NCBI GenBank assembly: GCA_910587735.1
Contig: CAJUNT010000025.1
Location: 1-33,760 of the forward strand
Length of the DNA: 33,760 bases
Source of the DNA: an uncultured Clostridia bacterium
Lineage (GTDB): Bacteria; Bacillota; Clostridia; Lachnospirales; Anaerotignaceae
Direction of reading: 5' to 3'
Shown here: in pieces, positions 24,924 through 32,589 of the stretch
Layout of the letters: every line of letters starts with the position of its first letter
Numbering within the stretch: the stretch's first letter is position 1
The notes under the pieces: generated by a model
What the model was told of the DNA's origin: nothing
What the model saw: the letters and a program-made list of their open reading frames with translations, nothing else
Databases searched by the model: none
Translations under genes and position numbers: made by a program

Positions 24924-25721
24924 CTATATGCGATATAATTCAGCCATAATATTCAGCTTTTCATTAAATTCTCTTAATCTGTCTACGTCATCTGTTTCCC
25001 ACAAATCTATAAATTCCTTATTGATGGTATTCATATCATCTAATTTTGCCACAAAATAAAGATTCTGTATATTCTCTAATATATTATTTACTAAATTTTG
25101 TTTGATTTCATTTAACTGTTGTGCATTAGTAATTTCGCCCCTTATTGTTGACATTTCTCTATCTAAATGGAATGCAGCATCTGCACAATTTGTCAATCTT
25201 TTTTGTATAGAATCGGGTATATTACCGCTATATTTATATCTTAAAGAATGTTCTGCCGTTGCCCAGAAATTCATAGCAAGCGTTCTAATTTGTATTTCTG
25301 CTAATACTTCTTTATACCCAAAAGCAGTATTTAATGGATATTTTATAATGATATGATAACTTTGGTATCCACTAGGCTTTTTATATTTCACATAATCTTT
25401 TTCCTGTATGATTTCCATATCTCTGCCATTTCTCATTTTTATCATATCAATTACTTTGTAAATATCCTCCACAAATTGACACAATATTCTAATACCAGCA
25501 ATGTCTTCAATTTCCTGCTCCATTTTTTCATAGGGTATTTTTTTTCTGGCTATTTTGTCCATAATACTAGATGCTTTTTTTACTCTGCCCGAAACGCTTT
25601 CAATAGGGCAATACACACCTAAATTTTTACATTCTTTTTGTATGCTTTGAAATTTTATAAGAAGTTCCTCTACTGTTTGCTGATAAGGATAAAGCAACTC
25701 TTTCCAGTTTAACACCTCCAC
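24924..25721 (-). CDS. Small alarmone synthetase (RelA/SpoT synthetase domain), GTG start
   Basis: This is a 265-residue cytosolic enzyme making (p)ppGpp from ATP and GDP/GTP. The GTG start at 25721 follows AGGGAGGTG by 7 bases. Motifs: 'GRVKKASSIMDKIARK' (45-60), 'DIAGIRI' (73-79), 'DYVKYKKPSGYQSYH' (109-123) and 'AEIQIRTLAMNFWATAEH' (141-158). There is no HD hydrolase, TGS or ACT domain, so it is a stand-alone synthetase like RelQ/RelP. The C-terminal 100 residues are helical, as in tetramer-forming relatives. Cotranscription with a lipoprotein is unusual. Confidence 0.9.
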   Translation of the reverse strand: MEVLNWKELLYPYQQTVEELLIKFQSIQKECKNLGVYCPIESVSGRVKKASSIMDKIARKKIPYEKMEQEIEDIAGIRILCQFVEDIYKVIDMIKMRNGRDMEIIQEKDYVKYKKPSGYQSYHIIIKYPLNTAFGYKEVLAEIQIRTLAMNFWATAEHSLRYKYSGNIPDSIQKRLTNCADAAFHLDREMSTIRGEITNAQQLNEIKQNLVNNILENIQNLYFVAKLDDMNTINKEFIDLWETDDVDRLREFNEKLNIMAELYRI

Positions 25722-25861
25722 ATTAAAACACCTCCCTAATTTCTTTACTCATCATTTATATTTATTTTACAATAAATAATGTACTTTCTGCAACACCTAA
25801 AATATCTACATTTTGCTAAAAATTCAATGCACTAATATAATAGAAATCGCGTCAAATTTGC

Positions 25862-25915
25862 ATATATTGCCCCCCTACAATATCATTGCGTTTGGAATTG
25901 TTTCGTAATTTTATG
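25862..25915 (+). repeat. Dispersed hairpin repeat fragment R9 (right end only)
   Basis: Only the tail of a forward copy is present: GCGTTTGG followed by AATTGTTTCGTAATTTT. Hairpins are missing apart from a CCCCCC relic. The rest of the 25722-26028 gap is AT-rich, presumably carrying the divergent control signals of the synthetase and sigma genes. A possible ECF-type promoter (TGAAGTT at 25944, CGTT at 25967) precedes the sigma gene. Confidence 0.6.
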
Positions 25916-26028
25916 TAATATTTTTTAAAAAAATTTATTTTTTTGAAGTTTTTTATTTCCTTTCATCGTTTCATATATAAGGGTGGGAACAATATGATAT
26001 ATTTGACAGAAAGGGGGAAAGCACAAAC

Positions 26029-26532
26029 ATGACAACAGAACAATGGCAAAAAAGCATAGAGCAATATGAAAAGCTAATATTTACCATCTGTTATCAAATG
26101 GTGCATGATTATCATGAAGCACAAAATTTAACACAAGAAACATTTCTTTCCGCCTACACACACAAAGAAAACTGTCAAATAGAAACTGTAAAGCCCTGGC
26201 TGGCACGTATTGCAACAAATAAAGCAAAGGATTATTTAAAAAGTGCCTATTTTCGCAAAGAACGTATGGAAATCAGCGAGGGGGAAAAAGACCCTTCCCC
26301 TTTGCCCGAAATACTATATTTAGAAAAAGAAGGTATGGAAAAAATTAAAACACATATTTTGAATTTACAAGAACCTTATAAATTGGTTAGCTGTATGTAC
26401 TTTTTGGAAGGAAAATCTATAAATGAAATTTCAAAAGTATTGCAACGTCCTCAAAAAACAGTCCAGACACAGCTTTATAGAAGTAAAAAAATATTGCAAA
26501 AAAAATTAGATACTGTTACATTAAATCAATAA
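26029..26532 (+). CDS. ECF-type RNA polymerase sigma factor
   Basis: This is a 167-residue sigma-70 family protein with only regions 2 and 4. Region 2: 'YEKLIFTICYQMVHDYHEAQ', 'LTQETFLSAYTH' and 'VKPWLARIATNKAKDYL' (about 13-80). Region 4: 'LVSCMYFLEGKSINEISKVL' and 'PQKTVQTQLYRSKKILQKKL' (about 120-160), a full helix-turn-helix. The ribosome site is AAAGGGGGA. The probable anti-sigma gene lies downstream, but a 445-base gap filled by repeat R10 separates them, whereas such pairs normally overlap. Confidence 0.92.
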   Translation: MTTEQWQKSIEQYEKLIFTICYQMVHDYHEAQNLTQETFLSAYTHKENCQIETVKPWLARIATNKAKDYLKSAYFRKERMEISEGEKDPSPLPEILYLEKEGMEKIKTHILNLQEPYKLVSCMYFLEGKSINEISKVLQRPQKTVQTQLYRSKKILQKKLDTVTLNQ

Positions 26533-26539
26533 TGATATA

Positions 26540-26935
26540 ATTGCGTTCGCAAAAGATAAAGTTTTTTGTCAAACTTTTTAGGGGAAAAGTTTGCAGGTGT
26601 GGACAGAGTCCACAAATAAAAGATATATTTTTTTATCCCTTAATTTTTTTCACTAAAATATTATAATTTTTTTGAGAAAAATTCATTCTGTTTCGTTAAG
26701 ACATTGAGAGCTCTGCTCTCAAACTCTCGCCAACTTTTAAAAAAGTTGGACAAAACTTTTATTGGAAAACTTCGTTTTCCTAATCATAAATGGGATTTTA
26801 TAATATTGTTTTGTTAAGACATTGAGAGCTCTGCTCTCAAACTCTCGCAAGCTTTTTGAAAAAGCGGGGCAAAACTTTTAAAAGGAAAACTTCGTTTTCC
26901 TTATCGCGAACGGATTACTAATTGTGAACGGGATT
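26540..26935 (+). repeat. Dispersed hairpin repeat, copy R10 (forward), between sigma and anti-sigma genes
   Basis: This full copy shows the end box GCGTTCGCAAAAG, CAAACTTTTTaggggAAAAGTTTG, GTGGAC-aga-GTCCAC, the AT-rich core, and two right-hand blocks. Each block has GAGAGC-tct-GCTCTC followed by CCAACTTTT/AAAAGTTGG or a mismatched GCAAGCTTTTTGAAAAAGCGG, and GGAAAAC-ttc-GTTTTCC. The mismatched stem joins one arm type to another, which looks like module recombination. Confidence 0.85.
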
Positions 26936-26977
26936 GATTGCAATCAATATCAAAACAATAATAAGGAGAGATGATAC

Positions 26978-27445
26978 ATGGCTATTTTTCATGAAAATGG
27001 ACATATCACAGCAGAAGGCTTTTTTTTACTCGTGACAGAAAAAGCAGACGACATACAAAGGCTGGAATTATCTGAACATCTTTCTTTTTGTGATGGGTGC
27101 TTAGAACAATATTTGAAAGAAATGGAAAAAATAACATTACTGGAAACAGAAAAAAGTATTGCAAAACGTATAACAAAAAGTATAAAATATAAAACAGCAT
27201 TTTTAGCACAAAAAAGATTCGGCACAGCTGTTACAGCAGCGTGTATTGCTATGGTACTTTGGAGTACAGGCGTATTCTCCTGGACAACAATGTTGCACCA
27301 ATCAGACACTATAGAATCTTTAGAACAGGAAATACAAAAATTGAGTTGGCAAAATCAAACTATACTACACGATGTATCAGAAAAGTATCAACAAATATGG
27401 CAAATATTAGACAGGAGTGAAGAAATGTATTATGGAAAAAAATAA
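26978..27445 (+). CDS. Anti-sigma factor with ZAS-type motif
   Basis: This is a 155-residue single-pass membrane protein with an AAGGAG ribosome site. Residues 34-41 carry His-x3-Cys-x2-Cys (H34, C38, C41 in 'EHLSFCDGC'), the signature of zinc-binding anti-sigma domains. A membrane helix lies at about 81-101 ('AVTAACIAMVLWSTGVFSW'), and a coiled coil at about 108-150 would be extracellular. It presumably holds the upstream ECF sigma factor. Its end overlaps the next gene by a few bases. Confidence 0.82.
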   Translation: MAIFHENGHITAEGFFLLVTEKADDIQRLELSEHLSFCDGCLEQYLKEMEKITLLETEKSIAKRITKSIKYKTAFLAQKRFGTAVTAACIAMVLWSTGVFSWTTMLHQSDTIESLEQEIQKLSWQNQTILHDVSEKYQQIWQILDRSEEMYYGKK

Positions 27446-28235
27446 ATTATTGATATTTTTATTTGCATTGATACCAGGCGTCAGCCATATGTATTTGGGT
27501 ATGCTCAAAAAAGGCATATTTTTAATGTCATTATTTTTAGCACCCATTGCATTGATATTTTTAACAAGAGGAGGAATGGAAATTGTAAGTTGTATATTGC
27601 CTGTTGTGTGGTGTTATAGTTTTTTTGATGCATTTCGCTTTAAATGCTATAACAAAGAAGAACGTCATCACATGGATATAGAATTTTATAAGTCATTACA
27701 AATATTTTGGGAACAACAAACAAAACCAATACTTTACAGAAGAAGAAAATTAGTAGGATTATGTTGTATATTTTTAGCTATATACACATTTATATTTAAT
27801 ATTATAGGCTATTTTGTAAATTGGTTTGGAAATGCGTTTTTGGTATTTTATATTGTGCTGAGCAAAGTACCTACACTACTTGTAGTAATATTTTTGCTGA
27901 AATTGGGTATTGATTTGTTAAGAAAAGAAGATGATGATTTTGTGGCATATCACAAAGAATATACTAAAACATCACAAAAAGATATACAGCAATGTACAAC
28001 ACAGCAACATCATGATACAGAACAACATACACAAAATAATGAAACACAACAACATCATGACACAGAACAACAAAACAATGAAACACAACAACATCATGAT
28101 ACAGAACAACAAAACAATGAAACACAACAGCAATATCAACAACAATGTGATGACGAGAAACATATAAATGTTGATTTGAATAAAAAAGAAAAAATAGTAG
28201 AGCCTATTTTTTTAGAAAAAAGAATAGAGGAATAA
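27432..28235 (+). CDS. Polytopic membrane protein with His/Gln-rich repeat tail
   Basis: This is a protein of about 267 residues. ATG 27432 is chosen, with AGGAG some 14 bases upstream; a GTG at 27417 is an alternative start. The first hydrophobic part ('LLIFLFALIPGVSHMYLGML') resembles TM2-type proteins; five or so membrane helices lie between 5 and 175. The C-terminal 90 residues are polar and repetitive, with units of ETQQHHDTEQQNN from 39-bp DNA repeats, rich in His, Gln and Asn and probably cytosolic. It overlaps the anti-sigma gene and may be part of the same stress-response unit. A terminator follows 2 bases after the stop. Function unknown. Confidence 0.75.
   Translation: MEKNKLLIFLFALIPGVSHMYLGMLKKGIFLMSLFLAPIALIFLTRGGMEIVSCILPVVWCYSFFDAFRFKCYNKEERHHMDIEFYKSLQIFWEQQTKPILYRRRKLVGLCCIFLAIYTFIFNIIGYFVNWFGNAFLVFYIVLSKVPTLLVVIFLLKLGIDLLRKEDDDFVAYHKEYTKTSQKDIQQCTTQQHHDTEQHTQNNETQQHHDTEQQNNETQQHHDTEQQNNETQQQYQQQCDDEKHINVDLNKKEKIVEPIFLEKRIEE
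28038..28115 (+). repeat. Two 39-bp tandem repeats encoding a His/Gln-rich tail
   Basis: The units at 28038-28076 and 28077-28115 differ at one base (CATGACAC versus CATGATAC). A degenerate unit precedes them and a partial one follows. All are in frame. Confidence 0.85.
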
Positions 28236-28237
28236 AA

Positions 28238-28268
28238 AAACAAGGCAAGCATAAACTTGCCTTGTTTT
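28238..28268 (+). terminator. Rho-independent terminator
   Basis: AAACAAGGCAAG (28238-28249) pairs with CTTGCCTTGTTTT (28256-28268) across the loop CATAAA. It directly follows the membrane-protein stop codon. The A- and T-rich flanks could let it act in both directions. Confidence 0.85.
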
Positions 28269-28382
28269 GATAAGAGAAAAGAACTCTTATCCGTTTGCTT
28301 TATATTGCTATGTGCCGCCGAAAACAAGCAATATAAAACAGATAGTTTGACAAATTACTATCACTATATGATAAAGTCAAAC
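28269..28382. other. Series of unexplained hairpins between convergent genes
   Basis: Four inverted pairs in 114 bases: GATAAGAG/CTCTTATC (28269-28276 and 28284-28291), TTTATATTGCT/AGCAATATAAA (28299-28309 and 28327-28337, loop GTGCCGCCG-containing), GATAGT/ACTATC (28341-28346 and 28357-28362), and GTTTGAC/GTCAAAC (28345-28351 and 28376-28382). The last two overlap and cannot form together. The sequence is unrelated to the dispersed repeats. No convincing coding frame is seen; a structured RNA or a set of terminators is possible. Confidence 0.5.
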
Positions 28383-28494
28383 CCTTTCATTTTCATGATT
28401 TTATTATACCATTTATTGTTTATAAAAGCAACATTAACATATATCAATAAAAAAATGCTTTTATACCACATATAAATAAGTGGACTTTTGGCAT

Positions 28495-29403
28495 TTAGTG
28501 TGTAGAAATATATGACACAGCAGAAACACCAGCAACTGCTCCATCTGCGCAAGCGGTTATAATTTGTCTTAAATGTTTTGTTCTGGTATCCCCAGCAACA
28601 AAAACACCTTCTATATTGGTATGACAATATTCATCAGAAACAATATATCCTTCTGTATTTACATTCAAATAATGTGATACCATTTCATTATCTGGCTCAT
28701 ATCCTATTGCAATAAATACGCCATCTGTTTCTATTGTTGTGGTTTGATTTTGTTTTGTATGATACACATCAATAGCATTTACAACATGATTCCCTTTAAT
28801 ACTTTTCACATTACTATCATATAGTATTGTGATGTTATATCGTGACAATACAGCATCAACTAAATGTTTTTCTGCTCTAAAAGTATCACGACGATGTATT
28901 AACGTCACATTTCGGCATTGATTGGATAAAAAAAGGGCGTCTTCTAATGCAGTATTGCCTCCCCCCACAACAACAACATTTTTATTGCGAAAAAATGCAC
29001 CATCACAAGTTGCACAATAGGAAACGCCTTTCCCTGCAAATTGCTTTTCCCCTTCACAATTTAACTCTCGTCTTTTCACACCAGTGGCAACAATAACCGT
29101 TTTAGCAGTATAAGTATTTTTATTTGTGGTAATGGTTTGAAAAGCGTCAGAAAAATCTACAGATATTACTTCTTCAAATAAAATATTTGCATTTAAGTCT
29201 ATGGCTTGCTGATATAGTTTTTGTGCAAACATCGCTCCTGTTATGGATTTTATGGCAGGATAATTTTCAATTTGTGCTGTAATTGCAGCTTGCCCGCCAT
29301 ATAAATTGCGGTCGAAAATCGTCACAGAAACACCTGCTCTTAATGCATATATTGCAGCAGTGATGCCCGCAGGTCCTGCCCCAATTATAATGATGTCATG
29401 CAT
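28495..29403 (-). CDS. trxB: Thioredoxin-disulfide reductase
   Basis: This is a 302-residue flavoenzyme. ATG 29403 follows a perfect AGGAGGTG by 6 bases; a GTG at 29412 overlaps that site and is rejected. The FAD motif 'GAGPAGITAAIYALRAG' (8-24), the redox centre CATC (C130, C133), the NADPH motif 'VVVGGGNTALEDALF' (143-157) and the C-terminal FAD motif 'EGVFVAGDTRTKHLRQ' are all intact. It reduces thioredoxin with NADPH. It is monocistronic and convergent with the ECF operon. The enzyme is ordinary in every visible respect. Confidence 0.95.
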   Translation of the reverse strand: MHDIIIIGAGPAGITAAIYALRAGVSVTIFDRNLYGGQAAITAQIENYPAIKSITGAMFAQKLYQQAIDLNANILFEEVISVDFSDAFQTITTNKNTYTAKTVIVATGVKRRELNCEGEKQFAGKGVSYCATCDGAFFRNKNVVVVGGGNTALEDALFLSNQCRNVTLIHRRDTFRAEKHLVDAVLSRYNITILYDSNVKSIKGNHVVNAIDVYHTKQNQTTTIETDGVFIAIGYEPDNEMVSHYLNVNTEGYIVSDEYCHTNIEGVFVAGDTRTKHLRQIITACADGAVAGVSAVSYISTH

Positions 29404-29462
29404 AGTATGCACCTCCTGTATTTAGTATGATAATGTTTTTTGTGTTTCATACAAAAATAATG

Positions 29463-29860
29463 AGAAAATTGCGTTCGCAAAAATGAAAGTTGTAATTGCG
29501 TTCGCAAAAATGAAAGTTTTTTGTCAAACTTTTTTTCAAAAAAGTTTGTGGGTGCGGGTGAAACCCGCAAATAAAAAATATATTTTTTTATCCCTCAAAC
29601 CTTTTCACTAAAACATTATAATATAATAAAATTCATTATGTTTTGTTAAGACATTGAGGCTTCGCCTCAAACTCCACCAACTTCCCCCAAAGTTGGACAA
29701 AACTTTTAAAGGAAAACTTCGTTTTCCTAATTGCGAACGGATTTTTAATGATGTTTCGTTAGAACCTTGAGAGCGTTGCTCTCAAACTCTCACCCGCTTT
29801 TTGAAAAAAGCGGGGCAAAAACTTTACATTATGCGTTCGGAATTATATCGTAATTTTTAT
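29463..29860 (+). repeat. Dispersed hairpin repeat, copy R11 (forward, best reference copy)
   Basis: It holds the full module order: two end boxes (GCGTTCGCAAAAATGAAAG), CAAACTTTTTTT/AAAAAAGTTTG, GCGGGT-gaa-ACCCGC, the AT-rich core with CTAAAACATTATAATA, GAGGC-ttc-GCCTC, CCAACTTcccccAAAGTTGG, GGAAAAC-ttc-GTTTTCC, GAGAGC-gtt-GCTCTC, CCGCTTTTT/AAAAAAGCGG, and the GCGTTCGG-AATTATATCG tail. It fills most of the gap from 29404 to 29951. Confidence 0.88.
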
Positions 29861-29951
29861 TTTTTATTCCACAACAATCTACTTATTTTTAACAATATAT
29901 GTTATACTTTATTTTATCAGAATTTTGATTATAAAAAGGAGAATAAACATT

Positions 29952-30365
29952 ATGAATCAATTTGAATTACTTGTAAACTGTGTTGAAAATTACAGTCACA
30001 TTAAAAATGTTGCAAGCAACAAAGTAGCACATTCTTTTTCAGAAAAAGGCATATTTCAACTACTTTTAGAAGGATATGAGGCATATTGTGATATGGACGA
30101 AGGATTTTTTATAGGCATGATAGACGGATACGTTGAAAACACCACAGATGCAGAAAAAAGCGAATACAATAAACACAGAGAAAGACAATCTGTATTACCA
30201 GTGGTATTAAAACAAATTGCAAAACAATACCACATGACAAAAATACAGGCAATCGAATCATTTTATAGCTCCAAAACAGGAGAATATTTTGCACAGGACA
30301 ATACAGAATATTATCAAAAAACAGCAGACGAATTATTAAAATGTTATCAAAATGAAAAAGCATGA
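29952..30365 (+). CDS. Small protein of unknown function, upstream of cbiD
   Basis: This is a 137-residue soluble protein. ATG 29952 has AAGGAG 10 bases upstream; a longer start at 29925 lacks a site. It appears helical throughout, with 'FYSSKTGEYFAQDNTEYYQK' near the C-terminus, a pattern I recall from small clostridial proteins of unknown role. No signal peptide or metal site is visible. Its last 14 bases overlap the start of cbiD, which has no ribosome site of its own, so translation of cbiD probably depends on it. A role in cobalamin synthesis is only inferred from this coupling. Confidence 0.75.
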   Translation: MNQFELLVNCVENYSHIKNVASNKVAHSFSEKGIFQLLLEGYEAYCDMDEGFFIGMIDGYVENTTDAEKSEYNKHRERQSVLPVVLKQIAKQYHMTKIQAIESFYSSKTGEYFAQDNTEYYQKTADELLKCYQNEKA

Positions 30366-31461
30366 GTGGGGTTATACAACAGGAAGTTGCGCAGCAGCAG
30401 CAGCAAAATGTGCTGTAACATTATTACTTTTAGGTAAAAAATTATATAGCGTTTCATTGCAGACGCCTAAAGGCATTGTATTACAGCTCAATACACAATG
30501 CTGTCACTGGCAAGGACAAAAAACAGTGTGCGGTATACAAAAATATAGTGGCGATGACCCCGATGTCACAAATGGTATTATGATATACGCTATTGCTGAA
30601 AAAATAGAAAAAGGTATTATAATAGATGGCGGGGAAGGTATTGGACGTGTTACAAAAAAAGGTTTACAGCAATCTATAGGAGAACCAGCAATCAATGCTG
30701 TTCCACGAAATATGATATTGCAGTGTGTAAAAGAAATCTGTATACTTGCCCATTATCACAAAGGTATTGCGATTACAATATTTGCGCCAGAAGGTGCAGA
30801 GATAGCAAAAAAAACATATAATGAAAAATTAGGTATTGTGGGGGGCATATCTATATTAGGTACAAGCGGTATTGTAGAGCCTATGAGCGAAAAAGCATTA
30901 CTTGAGAGTATCAAAGTAGAATGTAATGTAAAAGTGGCAAACAGCAATGGCAATATCATATTGACATTTGGCAATTACGGAAATGACTTTTTAAAAAAAC
31001 ATTATGATATTGATATAGAACAGGCTGTAAAAATGAGTAATTTTATAGGTGACACAATTGACTACATCAAAACATTACCTATACAATCTGTACTGATAGT
31101 AGGGCATATAGGTAAAATGATAAAAATAGCAGGGGGCATTATGCAGACACATTCTAAATATGCGGATTGCAGAATGGAGATTATAGGGGTGCACGCAGCA
31201 GTTGCAGGTGCTGATAGCAAAACTGTAAAAAGTATTATGGAATGTATTACAGCAGAACAGGCATTATTACTTTTGAAAAATCATAATCAACAGATATTTC
31301 AAAATACTATTCAAAGTATAAAAGAGAAATTGATATATCATATTCGCCATAGAATGGGAGAATATATAAATTGTTGTGTTGTTGTGTTTTCTGAAAAATT
31401 AGGTGTTTTGATACAGTCTGAAAATGTAGAATGGTTTTTAGAACAATATCATAATAAATGA
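30352..31461 (+). CDS. cbiD: Cobalt-precorrin-5B C1-methyltransferase
   Basis: This is a 369-residue protein. Family motifs: 'WGYTTGSCAAAAAKCAV' (6-22), 'KYSGDDPDVTNGIMIYA' (near 64-80), 'GEGIGRVTKKGL', 'VPRNMI', and 'ILGTSGIVEPMSEKAL' (near 172-187). CbiD methylates C1 of the corrin ring with S-adenosylmethionine in the anaerobic pathway. The ATG at 30352 has no Shine-Dalgarno site and lies within the preceding gene. CbiF and CbiG, which act just before it, are encoded downstream beyond repeat R12. Confidence 0.93.
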   Translation: MKKHEWGYTTGSCAAAAAKCAVTLLLLGKKLYSVSLQTPKGIVLQLNTQCCHWQGQKTVCGIQKYSGDDPDVTNGIMIYAIAEKIEKGIIIDGGEGIGRVTKKGLQQSIGEPAINAVPRNMILQCVKEICILAHYHKGIAITIFAPEGAEIAKKTYNEKLGIVGGISILGTSGIVEPMSEKALLESIKVECNVKVANSNGNIILTFGNYGNDFLKKHYDIDIEQAVKMSNFIGDTIDYIKTLPIQSVLIVGHIGKMIKIAGGIMQTHSKYADCRMEIIGVHAAVAGADSKTVKSIMECITAEQALLLLKNHNQQIFQNTIQSIKEKLIYHIRHRMGEYINCCVVVFSEKLGVLIQSENVEWFLEQYHNK

Positions 31462-31463
31462 AA

Positions 31464-31808
31464 TCATACCGTTCACGATGAGGAAAACGAAGTTTTCCTT
31501 TAAAAGTTTTGTCCAACTTTTTCAAAAGTTGGTGAGAGTTTGAGGTGCAAAACGTCCAGTGGACGTTTGTTCTGCACCAACCGGAGCGAAGCGTAGACCA
31601 ACGCTCTCAAGGTTTTAACAAAACAGAATGAATTTTATTATAAAAAATTATAATGTTTTAGTAAAAAGGTTTGAGGGATTGAAAAGAATATCCTTTTTTT
31701 GCGGGACGCTGTCCCGCCCCTGCAAACTTTTTTGAAAAAAAGTTTGACAAAAAACTTTAATTTTTGCTAACGCAATTTCACAAAACTTTAACTTTTATGA
31801 ACGCAATT
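31464..31808 (-). repeat. Dispersed hairpin repeat, copy R12 (reverse), between cbiD and cbiF
   Basis: It shows GGAAAAC-gaa-GTTTTCC, CCAACTTTTTCAAAAGTTGG, the nested 56-nt cassette (31544-31599) lying in a GAGAGC-aac-GCTCTC hairpin, the AT-rich core, GCGGGAC-gct-GTCCCGC, CAAACTTTTTTGAAAAAAAGTTTG and two tandem terminal boxes. It fills the whole gap between two genes of one pathway. Confidence 0.87.
31544..31599 (+). repeat. Nested 56-nt hairpin cassette, copy 3 (diverged)
   Basis: The outer stem is GGTGCA/TGCACC and the inner stem AACGTCC/GGACGTT with the same AGT loop. Compared with copies 1 and 2, one base pair in each stem has changed on both sides (T-A to A-T, and T-A to C-G). The tail GGAGCGAAGCGTAGACC is unchanged relative to copy 2. 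Confidence 0.85.
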
Positions 31809-31836
31809 ATATTTATAAAAGAGGTGACTCAAAAAA

Positions 31837-32589
31837 ATGGTACATTTTATAGGAGCTGGCAGTGGTGCAGCGGATTTAATAACGGTACGAGGGCAAAATT
31901 TACTCAAAAATGCGGATATTGTAATATATGCAGGTTCACTCGTCAATGAAGAACTATTATCTATCACAAAAAGCGATTGCAAAATATACAACAGTGCATA
32001 TATGACACTAGAGCAAATTACAGAAATCTATACAGAAAATAGACAAAAAGAAATTGTGAGATTGCATACAGGCGACCCTTGTTTATATGGTGCAATAAAA
32101 GAGCAAATGGACATACTAAATGAAAATGGTATTCCTTATGACATCTGTCCAGGTGTAAGTTCTTTTTGTGGTGCTGCGGCAGCACTTCAAATGGAGTATA
32201 CACTGCCTAATGTATCTCAAACCGTAATCATTACAAGAGTAGGAGGTAAAACACCTGTTCCCTCAAATGAAGATATCTCAAAACTCGCTCAGCATAAAGC
32301 AACAATGGTGATATTTTTAAGTGCAGGGCTTTTAGAAACATTAGAGCAGAAATTAAAACAAGGTGGCTGTCGTGACGATATGCCTGTGGCAATTGTACAA
32401 AAAGCAACATGGCAAGACCAAAAAATTGTACGCTGTACGGTTTCTACATTGTCACAGTGTGCAAATAAAAACAATATTACAAAAACAGCATTGATTATAG
32501 TAGGAGATGTATTAGGGAGTGATTATGAAAGGTCATTACTTTATCACCCAGCATTTTCTACGGAATTTAGAAAGGCAGAACAGCAATGA
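31837..32589 (+). CDS. cbiF: Cobalt-precorrin-4 C11-methyltransferase
   Basis: This 250-residue member of the tetrapyrrole methylase family has an AGAGGTGA ribosome site. It shows 'MVHFIGAGSGAADLITVRG' (1-19), 'VIYAGSLVNEELL', 'EIVRLHTGDPCLYGAIKEQM' (the SAM-binding GDP loop), 'CPGVSSFCGAAAAL' and a C-terminal 'KTALIIVGDVLG'. It methylates C11 of cobalt-precorrin-4. Its stop overlaps the start of cbiG by 4 bases (ATGA), so the two are translationally coupled. Confidence 0.95.
   Translation: MVHFIGAGSGAADLITVRGQNLLKNADIVIYAGSLVNEELLSITKSDCKIYNSAYMTLEQITEIYTENRQKEIVRLHTGDPCLYGAIKEQMDILNENGIPYDICPGVSSFCGAAAALQMEYTLPNVSQTVIITRVGGKTPVPSNEDISKLAQHKATMVIFLSAGLLETLEQKLKQGGCRDDMPVAIVQKATWQDQKIVRCTVSTLSQCANKNNITKTALIIVGDVLGSDYERSLLYHPAFSTEFRKAEQQ

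Noticed and set aside
27972..28163. A Leu-rich frame opposite the His/Gln-rich tail
   Set aside because: It is the antisense reading of the 39-bp repeats and has no start signal.
28257..28475. A possible 72-residue gene after the ECF operon terminator
   Set aside because: It starts inside the terminator hairpin, has no ribosome site and reads through the inverted repeats; composition is that of chance translation.
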